A DNA stretch of 64,000 nt from Serratia sp. FDAARGOS_506 (GCF_003812745.1 NZ_CP033831.1:3410001-3474000); one strand, 5' to 3'. Numbered from the stretch's first letter, positions 1 through 11,758 are shown. Made by a program: numbers and translations. The notes: a model not told the origin generated them from the sequence alone.

Positions 1-1367
<1,367 letters not shown>

Positions 1368-1386
1368 CGCGCCCGCCGATCGATAA

Positions 1387-2928
<1,542 letters not shown>

Positions 2929-2936
2929 GTGCCTGA

Positions 2937-2970
2937 GGCGCTCCCACGGCATAGCCAGGGAGCGCCAGTT
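2937..2970 (+). terminator. Terminator after ygjI
   Basis: A perfect 9-bp stem, GGCGCTCCC (2937-2945) with GGGAGCGCC (2958-2966), has a 12-nt loop and is followed by AGTTTT. It closes the ebgA-ebgC-ygjI transcript just before the convergent hydrolase gene. Confidence 0.75.
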
Positions 2971-3852
2971 TTAAAGTGTCACCTCGTCGAGATCGTTGGC
3001 AATAATGATCCGGCCCTTAAAATCCTGGCTCACCTCCTGCCGCAGTTGTTCAATCATGCCGTTATCATCGCGCGGACGGTGATGCGTGAGCACCAAGGTG
3101 CCGACATTACAGGCGGCGGCTATCTTGCCGACGGTATCGCCGCACGCCAGAGTATGGCGGGCCAGTTTGCGGAAGTGTTCGTTGGTGATTTCTTCGTTGG
3201 CCAGGTAACAGCATTGCACCAGTACGTCTGCATCCTGGGCCAATCGGCGCAGGCCCGCACAGTCCACCGTATCGCCGCTGATTGCGATCGTTTTACCCTG
3301 TGTCTCTACACGATAGCCATAACAGATCCAACGCTTGAGAAAGGCGCGCGAGACATCCAAGCCATGTCCGTGTATGACCGATTCGGCATAGACCTGCCAG
3401 TTTTCCGTTTCGGCCACCAACCCGGTCGCGACGTCGTGGACCTTGATCTCTGACCAACCGCCGTGAGTGGGTTCGCCATCGGAGCGCCATTCGATATCTT
3501 TATCATATACCTGGGTCAGCAAGGCATTCATGATGCGCCTGGTATCCGGCGGGCCGTAGAAGGTGATGGCGTGGCGGCGACCGTGTATCCAGGTGCTGAG
3601 CACTACGTCATACAGATCGCCGATATGATCGAAATGATGGTGAGTGATAAATACGTCTTTCAATGACTCCAGCGCAACCCCGGCCCGGACCATTTGCACG
3701 GTGACGCCGCGGCCGACATCAAACAGCAGTGTTTCATCACCTATCTTGACGATGGCCGCCGGCCCCGCCCGCTGCGGATCCGGACGTGGGCCACCGGTGC
3801 CTAACAGCTGTACGCTAACCGGTAATGTGGAGGTCTGTGTTTTTTCAGTCAT
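2971..3852 (-). CDS. MBL-fold metallo-hydrolase (RNase Z / arylsulfatase-like)
   Basis: A 293-residue metallo-beta-lactamase-fold hydrolase. The zinc motif HxHxDH is at about residues 71-76 (HHHFDH), preceded by LLFDVGRG, with later metal ligands in IAISGDTVDC and VLTHHRP. The start at 3852 is chosen because it has a strong Shine-Dalgarno (GGAG, 5 nt upstream); an upstream in-frame ATG at 3951 lacks one and would overlap the promoter. The domain order is that of RNase Z-like and arylsulfatase-type MBL hydrolases. A true RNase Z is not claimed, and the substrate cannot be told. It stands alone, convergent with ygjI and divergent from the ArsR gene. Confidence 0.8.
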   Translation of the reverse strand: MTEKTQTSTLPVSVQLLGTGGPRPDPQRAGPAAIVKIGDETLLFDVGRGVTVQMVRAGVALESLKDVFITHHHFDHIGDLYDVVLSTWIHGRRHAITFYGPPDTRRIMNALLTQVYDKDIEWRSDGEPTHGGWSEIKVHDVATGLVAETENWQVYAESVIHGHGLDVSRAFLKRWICYGYRVETQGKTIAISGDTVDCAGLRRLAQDADVLVQCCYLANEEITNEHFRKLARHTLACGDTVGKIAAACNVGTLVLTHHRPRDDNGMIEQLRQEVSQDFKGRIIIANDLDEVTL

Positions 3853-3907
3853 TATCGCTCCTTGACAGTTTTTCACGAAAAGAGGGCAACGTGGCAGTGG
3901 TCGCTTG

Positions 3908-3950
3908 AAAATGATACAGCTGTGCTGGGGTGTCAATACCTGTATATACA
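3908..3950 (-). promoter_or_regulatory. Candidate promoter and operator for the MBL hydrolase
   Basis: On the minus strand a perfect -35 TTGACA (3931-3936) is followed 17 bp later by a weak -10 CATTTT (3908-3913); a better-looking TATCAT overlaps it at 14-bp spacing. Directly upstream of the -35 lies the perfect palindrome TGTATATACA (3941-3950). It is in the 238-bp gap shared with the divergent ArsR gene, so a regulator bound here could affect either gene. Nothing else is evident in the gap. Confidence 0.35.
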
Positions 3951-4090
3951 AATTGGCAACATTTTAGCAACATCGAGGCGTTGCTCACTTATTGGCTTCG
4001 CGAAGGGAATGGCGAGCCGGCCTGCGCTTTTTACCGTATGCCCAACGCCAAAAACTTGCGTAATAGATAAGTGAGTACTAATGTTTTTAC

Positions 4091-4405
4091 ATGAATGAAA
4101 ATGACATCTTCAAGGCGTTGGCCGATCCGACCCGCCGCACCATCTTCGACAAGCTCGCTGCCGGCAGCATGAACGCCAGCGCGTTGCGCGAAGGGCTGCC
4201 CATCAGCCAGTCGGCGATGTCGCAACACTTGGCGGTGCTGCGCAATGCCGGACTGGTGAGCGAGGCGAAGCAGGGGCGCTGCGTCAATTATCAGGTTGCC
4301 CCGGAAGGGCTGGCGCAGATCGCCCAGTGGCTGGCGAAGTACCGCGCCTACTGGCCGGCGCGCATCGACGCGCTGCAAATCTTGCTGAAGGACATGGATC
4401 AATGA
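4091..4405 (+). CDS. ArsR-family winged-helix transcriptional regulator
   Basis: A 104-residue ArsR/SmtB-type repressor. It opens with the family hallmark ALADPTRRTIFDKL. The recognition helix is ISQSAMSQHLAVLRNAGLV at about residues 37-55 and the wing is EAKQGRCVNYQV. No metal-binding CxC pair is visible, so it is probably of the non-metal group that pairs with SRPBCC proteins. It overlaps the next gene by ATGA. There is no clear Shine-Dalgarno, but this is the only ATG in frame. In comparable pairs the repressor controls the SRPBCC gene; that is an inference here. Confidence 0.85.
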   Translation: MNENDIFKALADPTRRTIFDKLAAGSMNASALREGLPISQSAMSQHLAVLRNAGLVSEAKQGRCVNYQVAPEGLAQIAQWLAKYRAYWPARIDALQILLKDMDQ

Positions 4406-4731
4406 ACAAACGGGCTGAGCAGCAGCCGCGCGACCGGCTGGTATTGGAGTATGCGCTCGAGGCGCCGCCGGAAAAAGTGTGGCGGGCGCTCAGCATTCCC
4501 GAGCTGCGCGAGCAGTGGCTGCCGACGGGGGATCTGGCGCAGGTCGAACCGCTGGACGCTACGCCGGGCAAGGCCGTGAGCTATCGCCTGCGCGACGATC
4601 AACCGCCGTTTCTCGAAAGCGTCGTGACCCTGCAGATCCTGCCGGACGCCAGCGGCGGCAGCCTGCTGCGGATTATCCACCAGCTTGACGCCGCCAACGA
4701 CGGCCCGGCGACGGTGATGCGCGCCGCCTGA
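4402..4731 (+). CDS. SRPBCC (AHSA1/START-like) domain protein
   Basis: A 109-residue protein of the activator-of-Hsp90-ATPase-1-like branch of the SRPBCC fold. LVLEYALEAPPEKVWRAL is the typical first strand and helix, followed by LREQWLP and the strand LLRIIHQLD. These proteins form a hydrophobic ligand cavity, and the ligand here is unknown. The start at 4402 overlaps the ArsR stop by ATGA, which argues for a translationally coupled pair. At 109 residues it is shorter than the usual 140-160, so the C-terminal helix may be reduced. Confidence 0.75.
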   Translation: MNKRAEQQPRDRLVLEYALEAPPEKVWRALSIPELREQWLPTGDLAQVEPLDATPGKAVSYRLRDDQPPFLESVVTLQILPDASGGSLLRIIHQLDAANDGPATVMRAA

Positions 4732-4776
4732 CGCGTTAAACGCACTTCTCTTTGTTGCTAACCCAGGAGTTCACCG

Positions 4777-5370
4777 ATGCGTGAGAAGATGATGCTCGTC
4801 CCTATGGTGGTGGAACAGACCAGCCGGGGAGAACGTTCCTTTGACATTTATTCGCGTTTGCTGCGCGACCGGATCGTATTCCTCAACGGCGAAGTCAACG
4901 ACGACGTGGCCGAGATGCTGTGCGCTCAACTGCTGTTTCTGGAGGCGGAAAACCCGGAAAAACCGATCCACCTGTACATCAACTCGCCGGGCGGGGTGAT
5001 CACCAGCGGGCTGGCGATTTACGACACCATGCAGTACCTGCGTGCGCCGGTGCATACCCTGTGCATGGGCACCGCGCGTTCGATGGGTTCGTTCTTGCTG
5101 ATGGCCGGCGAACCGGGGCACCGCATGGCGCTGCCCAACGCCAGCCTGCATGTGCACCAGCCGCTGGGCGGCTTTCAGGGGCAGGCCTCCGACATACTGA
5201 TCCACGCCGAAGAGATGAAGCGCACCAAAGACACGGTGATCAGGCTTTACGCCAAACACTGCGGCCGGGGTTATGAGGAGGTGGAGCGGGTGTTGGATCG
5301 CGATCGTTTCATGACCGCCGACGAAGCGGCGGCCTGGGGGTTGATCGATAAGGTGCTGCGGGAGCGGTAA
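4777..5370 (+). CDS. ClpP-family serine protease, stand-alone paralogue
   Basis: A 197-residue ClpP homologue, very close to the housekeeping ClpP through [31 protein letters not shown] and [14 protein letters not shown]. The catalytic triad is visible: Ser102 (in ARSMGS), His127 (in HVHQP) and Asp176 (in DRDRF). Two things are unusual. The N-terminus starts almost directly at the mature sequence, without the 14-residue propeptide of E. coli ClpP. An Arg occupies the position before the catalytic Ser, where ClpP has Ala. No clpX or clpA lies beside it, so it would have to use an ATPase encoded elsewhere, mix with the main ClpP, or act alone. It lies 45 bp after the ArsR/SRPBCC pair and could share its transcript. 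Confidence 0.88.
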   Translation: MREKMMLVPMVVEQTSRGERSFDIYSRLLRDRIVFLNGEVNDDVAEMLCAQLLFLEAENPEKPIHLYINSPGGVITSGLAIYDTMQYLRAPVHTLCMGTARSMGSFLLMAGEPGHRMALPNASLHVHQPLGGFQGQASDILIHAEEMKRTKDTVIRLYAKHCGRGYEEVERVLDRDRFMTADEAAAWGLIDKVLRER

Positions 5371-5376
5371 AACGGC

Positions 5377-6243
5377 TCAGGTAGGTTCGGCGGCTTGCGA
5401 CGTGTGCCAAACCCGTTCAAGCCCGAATTCGACCATCGCGAAATAGAGGCTGAAATAGCGCTCTGCCATGATAAAGAACGAGCTGTTGAGTTCGATCACC
5501 ACGTTATTGGTGGTGGTCAGCAGGCCCGATTTTTCCGCCGCCTGCAGGATGCGATTTACGTGCGCGCGTGAGACGGAGCACGACTTGGCGATTTTAGCCG
5601 AGGAGAGCAGCAGAAAGGGGGAGTCCTGCCGGATGCTTTCGATATGCAGCATCAGCAGTACCATGTGGCCGGCGTCCTTGCTGATAAACAGCCCGGATTG
5701 CGGCACCAGATCGATCAGGTAGATCTCCTTGAGCATCAGTTGGCCGTAGGCAGCGAAGAAGGTGGGCAGAAAGTCGGGCGCCGTCAGCAGAGCCGCGACG
5801 GGTATCTGTGGCGCCAGCGCTTGGTAGGGCCGCGCCATCGAGGCGATCAGCGCCTGGGTTTCGGCCAGTGCGTGCGGCGTGGGCTTATAGCGCAGCTGAC
5901 GCTTGTCATGTTCACAGGGTTTGACCTCCAGTCGGCGGCCGACCCGTAAAAAGAACAGAAAGGAGTCCAGAGAATTCTCGCTGATCAAGTTCTTCCCTTT
6001 GAAAAAGGCTTTGATGTCTTTCAGGCCGGCGGCGGGCTGGTGGTAGTAAATGGACAGGATGGTGGAACAAATAATGAACCGGCTGTTCCTGAAGATGATT
6101 TTGTAAAACAGCGGGTGCTTCTTGTAGGTCTCTTTCAACAATTCCCCGTGCTTGACGATGGCGGTGCGAAATGCCGGTGACTGCCTGATATTGTTGGCCT
6201 GTTTCTCCAGATGGAACTGTAGCTGGAATCTGCTTAGACTCAT
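5377..6243 (-). CDS. Winged-helix protein at the end of the fimbrial operon
   Basis: A 288-residue protein I do not recognise by name. The middle is rich in hydrophobic helices. A helix-turn-helix is visible near the C-terminus (LSSAKIAKSCSVSRAHVNRILQAAEKSGLL, about residues 210-245), followed by a short strand pair (TTTNNVVIEL) that looks like a wing. It starts 45 bp after the second chaperone stop with a plausible ribosome site (GGGA) and reads in the same direction, so it is probably the last gene of the fimbrial transcript. A regulatory role, for example over motility or the operon itself, is inferred from position only. It ends 6 bp from the convergent clpP-like gene. Confidence 0.6.
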   Translation of the reverse strand: MSLSRFQLQFHLEKQANNIRQSPAFRTAIVKHGELLKETYKKHPLFYKIIFRNSRFIICSTILSIYYHQPAAGLKDIKAFFKGKNLISENSLDSFLFFLRVGRRLEVKPCEHDKRQLRYKPTPHALAETQALIASMARPYQALAPQIPVAALLTAPDFLPTFFAAYGQLMLKEIYLIDLVPQSGLFISKDAGHMVLLMLHIESIRQDSPFLLLSSAKIAKSCSVSRAHVNRILQAAEKSGLLTTTNNVVIELNSSFFIMAERYFSLYFAMVEFGLERVWHTSQAAEPT

Positions 6244-6288
6244 TTTTCCCTATTTCCTGTACTTAAAAAAATGTGCTGCTTTTTATCG

Positions 6289-7041
6289 TTATGGAGTGGC
6301 TGTGTATGACTTGACGATCTGCTGGCCCTGGTCATTGATGAGCATGGCCCGAACGGCGATCTGAGTGGGGGGCATCGGCGCCGCAGCGGCGTCAAGGTGA
6401 TAATCCCGCGTGCTGAACGGCGCGGTCATCATGTCGCTTTCTTGCCGCACCGGATAATGGCGCCCGTCGATTTTCACGGTGATGCGGGCGAAGGAGAGAT
6501 AGAACGCCGAGGGGTTATGACAGCGCAGCAGATAGCCGCCCGGCGATTTTTGCAGCGTGAACGAGACGGCCGCGGCGGCGTTCTCGGCTTTTCCCTTCAG
6601 CGCCCTGGGGCGATAGAAGATTTTCATCTGCGTGTTCATCGCCAGTGTCACACGCGACGCCAGCGGCGGCATGGTCGGCTGGCTGGGGGGGATCTCATAC
6701 AGATTAAGCCAGAACACCGATTCCCTGTCGGTGGGCAAATTCGCACCGGCGAACAGGATCCGCAGCCCTTTCAGCGCCGAAGGCGGCAGGGTGAACACGC
6801 TGGGCAGGGTGACGAATGGCGCGCGCGACAGTTCGGGGGCGGCGTTGACGTCGCCGTTATCGACCCAGGTTTGCGCCACGATCGGATAGCCGTTGGTGTT
6901 GAGCAGCATCAGGGTCTTTTCCGTATCGCCTTCGTGGAAAATCACCCGGGTGGCGGAGGCGATGATACCCGCCTGCACGCCTGTGGCCACCAGCGCCAGC
7001 AGCAGAGCGCACCCCATCGTCAGGTATTTCTTTTTCATCAT
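6289..7041 (-). CDS. Periplasmic fimbrial chaperone (second chaperone of the operon)
   Basis: A 250-residue PapD-like chaperone with a signal peptide (cleavage probably after VQA, about residue 24). The first Ig domain has RVIFHEGDTEKTLMLLNTN and the conserved FWLNLYEIPP motif; the C-terminal Ig domain ends in INDQGQQIVKSYTA. It binds unfolded subunits in the periplasm by donor-strand complementation. The first ATG overlaps the adhesin TGA (ATGA), with a second ATG directly behind it. Its place next to the adhesin suggests that it serves the tip protein while the first chaperone serves the major pilin; this is inference. Confidence 0.88.
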   Translation of the reverse strand: MMKKKYLTMGCALLLALVATGVQAGIIASATRVIFHEGDTEKTLMLLNTNGYPIVAQTWVDNGDVNAAPELSRAPFVTLPSVFTLPPSALKGLRILFAGANLPTDRESVFWLNLYEIPPSQPTMPPLASRVTLAMNTQMKIFYRPRALKGKAENAAAAVSFTLQKSPGGYLLRCHNPSAFYLSFARITVKIDGRHYPVRQESDMMTAPFSTRDYHLDAAAAPMPPTQIAVRAMLINDQGQQIVKSYTATP

Positions 7042-8363
7042 TGCACCTTAACCCAGACGTAGGCTCTGGCGTCCACTTTGCCGGCGGTGACGGTTTGCCC
7101 GGGCAGCCGGGCGAGGGTGGCGGTGAGCTGGGTGGTGTAGTGGGTGAACCCTGCTGCGGTGCTGCCGCCGCCGCTGGCGCCGTTGAGCACCGGATACCAG
7201 CCGGCGTCGTTGCCCTGCGGACACTGCCCGGCGCTGCAGCGCGCCCAGCCGACGAAGTTCATCGGCGCGCCGTTGCCGGCGTTGGCGAGCGCGATGCCTA
7301 CGCCGGTAGCGACGCTGCTGTCGGTGCCGTAACCGCTGGAGAGCAGGTAGCTCACGCCGCCGTTGGCGCTGACCAGCCCGAGCTGCTGCGCCGCAACATA
7401 GCTTTCATACGGCACCTGCAGGCCGAGGGCGGTATTGTTGCTGCTGACGCCGGACACGGCGGCGTTGTCGCATTCGATATTGATGGTGAATTGCGCCTGT
7501 GAAGTTTGCCCAGCGCTCAACTGGCTGACGGAGATGGTCGGCAGGATCACCAGCGGCGTGACGTTGCGCGCCACGCAGGTGGCGGTATAGGTCAACGAGG
7601 AGATCGGTGCGGTACCCATGCCCATCGCGTTCCAGCGCCCGGTGCCCCAGGTGGCGTAGTTGGTGGCGGAGTCGCTGCCTATAGGATCCGAGGCGATGCC
7701 GGGCCCCTGAAAGGTGACATAGCCGTTCGGCTGCGTGCAGGTATAGTTCGAATTGCCGGTGGTCGAGGCCATGCCTACCAGCGGGTTGCCGGCGCTGTAA
7801 CCGCAGTAGTTGCTGGCGCCCGCGCCCGGCAGCGAGCTGATGCGGATCAGATCGGCGCGGATGGCACTGAAGTCTTTTACGCGGATCTGAATTTTGCTGC
7901 CGACGGTGGCGTAGCGGGTAATCGGTGCCGACTGCCAATAGCGGGTAAAAACCTTGCCGGAATCCAGGTGGGTCAGGCGGATGCCGACGTAAGGAAAGTA
8001 GGTGGCGTAGTAGTTGGGGTTGCCGTCCTGGGCGCCCAGATCGTAATAGCCGCCGACGCGATCGTCGCCGTTGGTGGCGAAGACTTCATAGATCTGCCCG
8101 GCATCGCCGGCGTCGCACTCATACAACACCTTGTTGGGATCCGGATAGCGCGTGCCGGCGGTGAGGTCGAACACGCTGGTGCCGAGCGGCGTGCCGACGG
8201 GCTGCAGATAAGTGCTGGTCAGATTGACCCGGCCCAGCGCCGTGCCCACCCCGCAGGGATCGCAACCGGAATCTATCGCGGGAGCCACCCGGGTGCATTG
8301 CGCCAGCGCGGTTGGCGCGGCGAACAGCGACAGGGCGGCGATCGGGTAAAAAATGCGTTTCAT
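7038..8363 (-). CDS. Fimbrial tip adhesin
   Basis: A 441-residue secreted protein with a signal peptide ending in PTALA. A long N-terminal receptor-binding region contains several Cys (SGCDPCGVG, YCGYS, YTCTQ) and many Tyr, Asn and Gly. A C-terminal pilin domain has the alternating pattern ending in DARAYVWVKVQ. A two-domain layout of more than 400 residues, encoded after the usher, is that of tip adhesins. The start at 8363 has an AGGAGA ribosome site; longer in-frame starts run into the usher gene. The receptor cannot be read from the sequence. Confidence 0.85.
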   Translation of the reverse strand: MKRIFYPIAALSLFAAPTALAQCTRVAPAIDSGCDPCGVGTALGRVNLTSTYLQPVGTPLGTSVFDLTAGTRYPDPNKVLYECDAGDAGQIYEVFATNGDDRVGGYYDLGAQDGNPNYYATYFPYVGIRLTHLDSGKVFTRYWQSAPITRYATVGSKIQIRVKDFSAIRADLIRISSLPGAGASNYCGYSAGNPLVGMASTTGNSNYTCTQPNGYVTFQGPGIASDPIGSDSATNYATWGTGRWNAMGMGTAPISSLTYTATCVARNVTPLVILPTISVSQLSAGQTSQAQFTINIECDNAAVSGVSSNNTALGLQVPYESYVAAQQLGLVSANGGVSYLLSSGYGTDSSVATGVGIALANAGNGAPMNFVGWARCSAGQCPQGNDAGWYPVLNGASGGGSTAAGFTHYTTQLTATLARLPGQTVTAGKVDARAYVWVKVQ

Positions 8364-8391
8364 CGTCTCTCCTGAAAATAAGTTTAACGGG

Positions 8392-10926
8392 CTAGCGGCA
8401 CGGGGCGCTGAGCCGTTGAATCGGACCGTCTGCCCCGGCGGGCAGACGGTAATGCAGCGTGCACTGTTGGCCGGGTGCATCGCCCCAGTTCAGCGTCAGT
8501 TCCCCGGTGCGCTTATCGCTGCGCAGATACACCTGATTGGCCTGGCCGACCATGCCCACGCTGTTGCCCGCGGCGTCGAGGACGTTGGCGCCCATCGGGA
8601 TCGGCGCGTTATCGGGCCGCTGCGCGGTGATCAGCAATGCCTGGCCGCGCACGGTGTTGAAGTGCAGGCGCACCGTGGCGCCGGCATAAGGCGCCACGCG
8701 CCGCTGGCCGTCCTCCAGTTCCGCTTGGTCGTTCATGCCCTCGGGGTTCAGCGCGACGGTGTTGTAGTGATAGGGCACCAGGGACGGCGCCAGCGCGTAG
8801 CCGAAGCGATCGACGCGCGCGCCCTGACCGTCCATCACCCGTGCGCCGCTGGCGCCGGGCGCTTCGATCAGGGCGAAGGTGTCGCCGACATACGGCCCTA
8901 ATGTCACGCCGCCGCGGTGCGCCACCACGGCGCCCTGCAGCGACAGTGAACCTTGTCGGTACTGGCGCGCGGTGGAGAACGAACCGGTGACGTTGGCGTA
9001 AGGCAGGCGGGTTTGCAGGTTGCCTCCCCAGATGCTTTGTTGGCGATCGTCGTCGGTGGTGAAGTTCAGGCCGTAGCTGACCGGCTGTTCGTCGCCGACG
9101 CTGCCCGACAGCGCAGCCTGATAGTTGCCGCCCTGGCCCTGGTTGTGGTTGGCCAACAGCGAGACGCTGGGGGCGGATGATGAACGCCCGAGCGGGAAGC
9201 TCAGCGACAGGGCGGTGACGGTCTGCGCGTTCTGTGCCAGCGGCGCGCTGTAGACGTTATCCAGCGGCCCATAGCCGCGGTAGTCGCCGTTGCTGTAGCC
9301 CAGGCTGCGGGTGCGGGTGACGGAGAGGTTAAGCGCCACGCCGTTGCCGAAGGTTTTTCCCCAGCCCAGCTGGAGCTGATTATCGCGGCCGCGCTGATCG
9401 CGGTAGTCCTGAGTCGAGCCGGACATCGTCAGGCTGCCGAACGCCCCCATCCCCTGATTGATGGCGACCTCGAAGCGCGAACGCTGGCGGTAGGAGTCGG
9501 ACTGCCAGTTTTGGCCGGTGGTGGCGGCGCGCCGTACGCCGAGCACGTCGCTGAGATCGCGAAAGCCTTCGGTAGAGTAGCGGTAGCCGGCGATGGATAA
9601 GGTGGTGTCCGTCGGGCTGAAGGTTCGGCTGTAAGAGAGGTGCAGCATCCAGCCGGAGGCGCCGCCGTTCGGCAGGCTGGCGTGGGAATAGGTGGTGTCC
9701 ATGCCGAAGGCGCCCAGCCAGCTGCTGTACACGCCGCCCAGCATCATCGCCTGATAACCGTCCGCCAGCTGGTTGCCGAGGTTGAAGGTCAGAGCGTTGG
9801 TCAGGCCGTGCTGCCAGGTCACTTCGCTGAACAGATCGTTGTCGCCGACGTAGCGGGAACGGCCGACGATCGCGGAGTAGCGCGACTGGCCGGGGCGGAT
9901 GGATTCCGGCACTGCGGCGAACGGCACGGTGAAGGTGCTGACGCTGCCGTCGGCTTCCGTCACCACCACGGTGAGATCGCCGGCGTAGTTGGTGGCGTAC
10001 AGATCGTTGATGGCGAACGGCCCCGGCGCGACGGTGGTTTCATACAGCGTGCTTTTGCCCTGCAGCACCGTCACGCGCGCGTTGCTTTTCGCCACGCCGC
10101 GCACCACCGGCGCATAGCCGCGCTGCGAGTCCGGCAGCATGCGGTCGTCCGAACTGAGCTGAATGCCGCGAAAGCCCAGGCCGGAGAAGAAGTGCCCGTC
10201 GGTAAAGCCTTCGCCCAACAGCATTTCGCTGCGCCAGGGCAAGATCGCGCGTTGCACGTAGCGGCGGCTGGTGTCCAGATGGCCGCCGAACTCCCGATCG
10301 TAGCGATAGCTGGACTGCTGGCGGTAGCGCCATAGCCCAAGGTTAAATCCGCCGTTCAAGTTGGCGTAGGTCGAGTCGAGATCGCGGGTTTGCCCCTGTC
10401 GGTAGCTGACGTGGTACTGGTTGAGGTTGTAATTGACAAAGGCCATCGATTCACCGCTGTCCAGGCTGGCGGGATTGACGCTGCCGCGCGGCCGGTCGTT
10501 CAACAGCGCCTGTGGAATGCTGAGATCCAGCCGCAGCTGCGAGATATCGGCGTTCACCGCGATGTCCTTGAGATCCCGGCCGGGCAGCAGACAGTTCGCT
10601 TCGGTCGCCAACGGCGGATTTTTCAGCCCGAATCGCGTCAGCTGCGGCCGATCGAAGCAGGGCAGCACCTGCTTGCCTTGGCGCACGAAGCGAATTTGAT
10701 CGCGTTCGAGAAACTGGCCGTTGAGATATAAATCGATCTGATAGCTGCCGGGGGCGACGGCGTCCTGCTGGTTGAACTGGCTCAGGGCGCTGTTGTTCAG
10801 CACGCTGCCGCGCAGCAGCGCGGGATCGAAAGTGTAGCCGTCGGCGGCGGCGCAGCCCAGCGGCAGCGCCAGCAGCGCGCAACACCAGCGCGTGGGAAGC
10901 GGCGTCGCCTTGCGGACATCGAACAT
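8392..10926 (-). CDS. Outer-membrane fimbrial usher
   Basis: An 844-residue usher of the FimD/PapC family that forms the outer-membrane pore through which subunits are assembled. It has a signal peptide (to CAAA), then the N-terminal domain (YTFDPALLRGS, VDLYLNGQF-like segment), the barrel (GFRGIQLSSDDRMLPDSQRGYAPVVRG), the plug region, and C-terminal domains ending with a Cys pair (QQCTLHYRL, APCR). The start is supported by a GAGG ribosome site. The length is normal. Downstream, 28 bp separate it from the adhesin. Confidence 0.93.
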   Translation of the reverse strand: MFDVRKATPLPTRWCCALLALPLGCAAADGYTFDPALLRGSVLNNSALSQFNQQDAVAPGSYQIDLYLNGQFLERDQIRFVRQGKQVLPCFDRPQLTRFGLKNPPLATEANCLLPGRDLKDIAVNADISQLRLDLSIPQALLNDRPRGSVNPASLDSGESMAFVNYNLNQYHVSYRQGQTRDLDSTYANLNGGFNLGLWRYRQQSSYRYDREFGGHLDTSRRYVQRAILPWRSEMLLGEGFTDGHFFSGLGFRGIQLSSDDRMLPDSQRGYAPVVRGVAKSNARVTVLQGKSTLYETTVAPGPFAINDLYATNYAGDLTVVVTEADGSVSTFTVPFAAVPESIRPGQSRYSAIVGRSRYVGDNDLFSEVTWQHGLTNALTFNLGNQLADGYQAMMLGGVYSSWLGAFGMDTTYSHASLPNGGASGWMLHLSYSRTFSPTDTTLSIAGYRYSTEGFRDLSDVLGVRRAATTGQNWQSDSYRQRSRFEVAINQGMGAFGSLTMSGSTQDYRDQRGRDNQLQLGWGKTFGNGVALNLSVTRTRSLGYSNGDYRGYGPLDNVYSAPLAQNAQTVTALSLSFPLGRSSSAPSVSLLANHNQGQGGNYQAALSGSVGDEQPVSYGLNFTTDDDRQQSIWGGNLQTRLPYANVTGSFSTARQYRQGSLSLQGAVVAHRGGVTLGPYVGDTFALIEAPGASGARVMDGQGARVDRFGYALAPSLVPYHYNTVALNPEGMNDQAELEDGQRRVAPYAGATVRLHFNTVRGQALLITAQRPDNAPIPMGANVLDAAGNSVGMVGQANQVYLRSDKRTGELTLNWGDAPGQQCTLHYRLPAGADGPIQRLSAPCR

Positions 10927-10946
10927 GAAAACCTCCCTGTCTGGCT

Positions 10947-11699
10947 TCAGCGCGCGACGTTCAGGGTCCGCGTAATCTCGACCCCATAATCATTGATGAC
11001 GCGCAGGGCGACCTGCCGCACCTCCCCGTTCACCGGCCAACTGGCCTGCGAAAAAGGCGGGATAAGATCCGCCTGTGGGATGGCGCTGCGCTTTGCGCCG
11101 CTCAGGATCGCGGCCTGGCTGACGTTGGCATAGTAGGCAGTCGGATTGCTGACGCGCAGCGCGTTGCCGACCTGGCGCAGGCTAAGTGTATCGATGATGT
11201 GGTTGGCGTCGCCGGCCAGCCCGGCGGGGCGATAGAACACCTTTAGCCGATTGGTGACCACCAGCAGCAGTTTGTTCTTGTCGTCGTCAGTCTGGCGCAC
11301 CGCGGGCACCTGCAGAAAGTTGAGGTAGAACAGCGACTCGCGATCGCGCGGCAACGGCTGGCCGACGAACGATAATCTGACCATCTGCCCACTGTGCGGA
11401 GCCATGCGGAAGATTTGTGGGGAGGCGATAAAGGGCGCATCGGCGTTTTCCGGCGTGGACTTCGGGTTATTGACGTCGAGCCAGATCTGCATCAGCGCCG
11501 GGGTGCTGTCGTCGTTGGTGAACTGCAGCGTTTTTTCCCGCGCATCGGCGGGGTAGATCACGCGGTTGCCGAGCAGCGTCACGCTGGCCGACGCGTGGGT
11601 AGCGGCAAAGCTCATCAGGCAAAGCGACAGGGCGGCCCATCGGCGGGTGGAACGGTTTTTCTGCGGCATAAACGTGAACCGATAAAGGGAGCGAGTCAT
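10947..11699 (-). CDS. Periplasmic fimbrial chaperone (first chaperone)
   Basis: A 250-residue PapD-like chaperone: signal peptide (to THASA), first domain with NRVIYPADAREKTLQFTN and FYLNFLQVP, and second domain ending in VINDYGVEITRTLNVAR. The start is uncertain. The ATG at 11699 lies only 1 nt after a 28-nt perfect inverted repeat and has no separate Shine-Dalgarno, while the in-frame ATG at 11669 is outside the hairpin but also has a weak site. Both give a plausible signal peptide. The hairpin probably lowers chaperone synthesis relative to the pilin. The usher follows 20 bp later. Confidence 0.9.
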   Translation of the reverse strand: MTRSLYRFTFMPQKNRSTRRWAALSLCLMSFAATHASASVTLLGNRVIYPADAREKTLQFTNDDSTPALMQIWLDVNNPKSTPENADAPFIASPQIFRMAPHSGQMVRLSFVGQPLPRDRESLFYLNFLQVPAVRQTDDDKNKLLLVVTNRLKVFYRPAGLAGDANHIIDTLSLRQVGNALRVSNPTAYYANVSQAAILSGAKRSAIPQADLIPPFSQASWPVNGEVRQVALRVINDYGVEITRTLNVAR

Positions 11700-11700
11700 T

Positions 11701-11728
11701 CAGCGCCGTCCGTTGACGGACGGCGCTG
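11701..11728 (-). promoter_or_regulatory. Perfect hairpin between major pilin and chaperone genes
   Basis: Two perfect 13-nt arms (11701-11713 and 11716-11728, CAGCGCCGTCCGT and its complement) are separated by 2 nt, giving a GC-rich stem of 11-13 bp. There is no T-run on either strand, so it is not a classical terminator. It lies 30 nt after the pilin stop and ends 1 nt before a possible chaperone start. Its likely role is to stabilise the pilin mRNA and limit downstream expression, as known for other pilus operons. Confidence 0.75.
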
Positions 11729-11758
11729 GCATTAACAGATATGGCGCCTGACGCCGGT

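Noticed and set aside
3908-3950. LexA box at CTGTATATACA
   Set aside because: The right half ACAG at the required distance is missing; only the inner TGTATATACA is palindromic.
4777-5370. ClpP-like gene as a prophage head-maturation protease
   Set aside because: Its sequence is far closer to housekeeping ClpP, and no phage genes are nearby.
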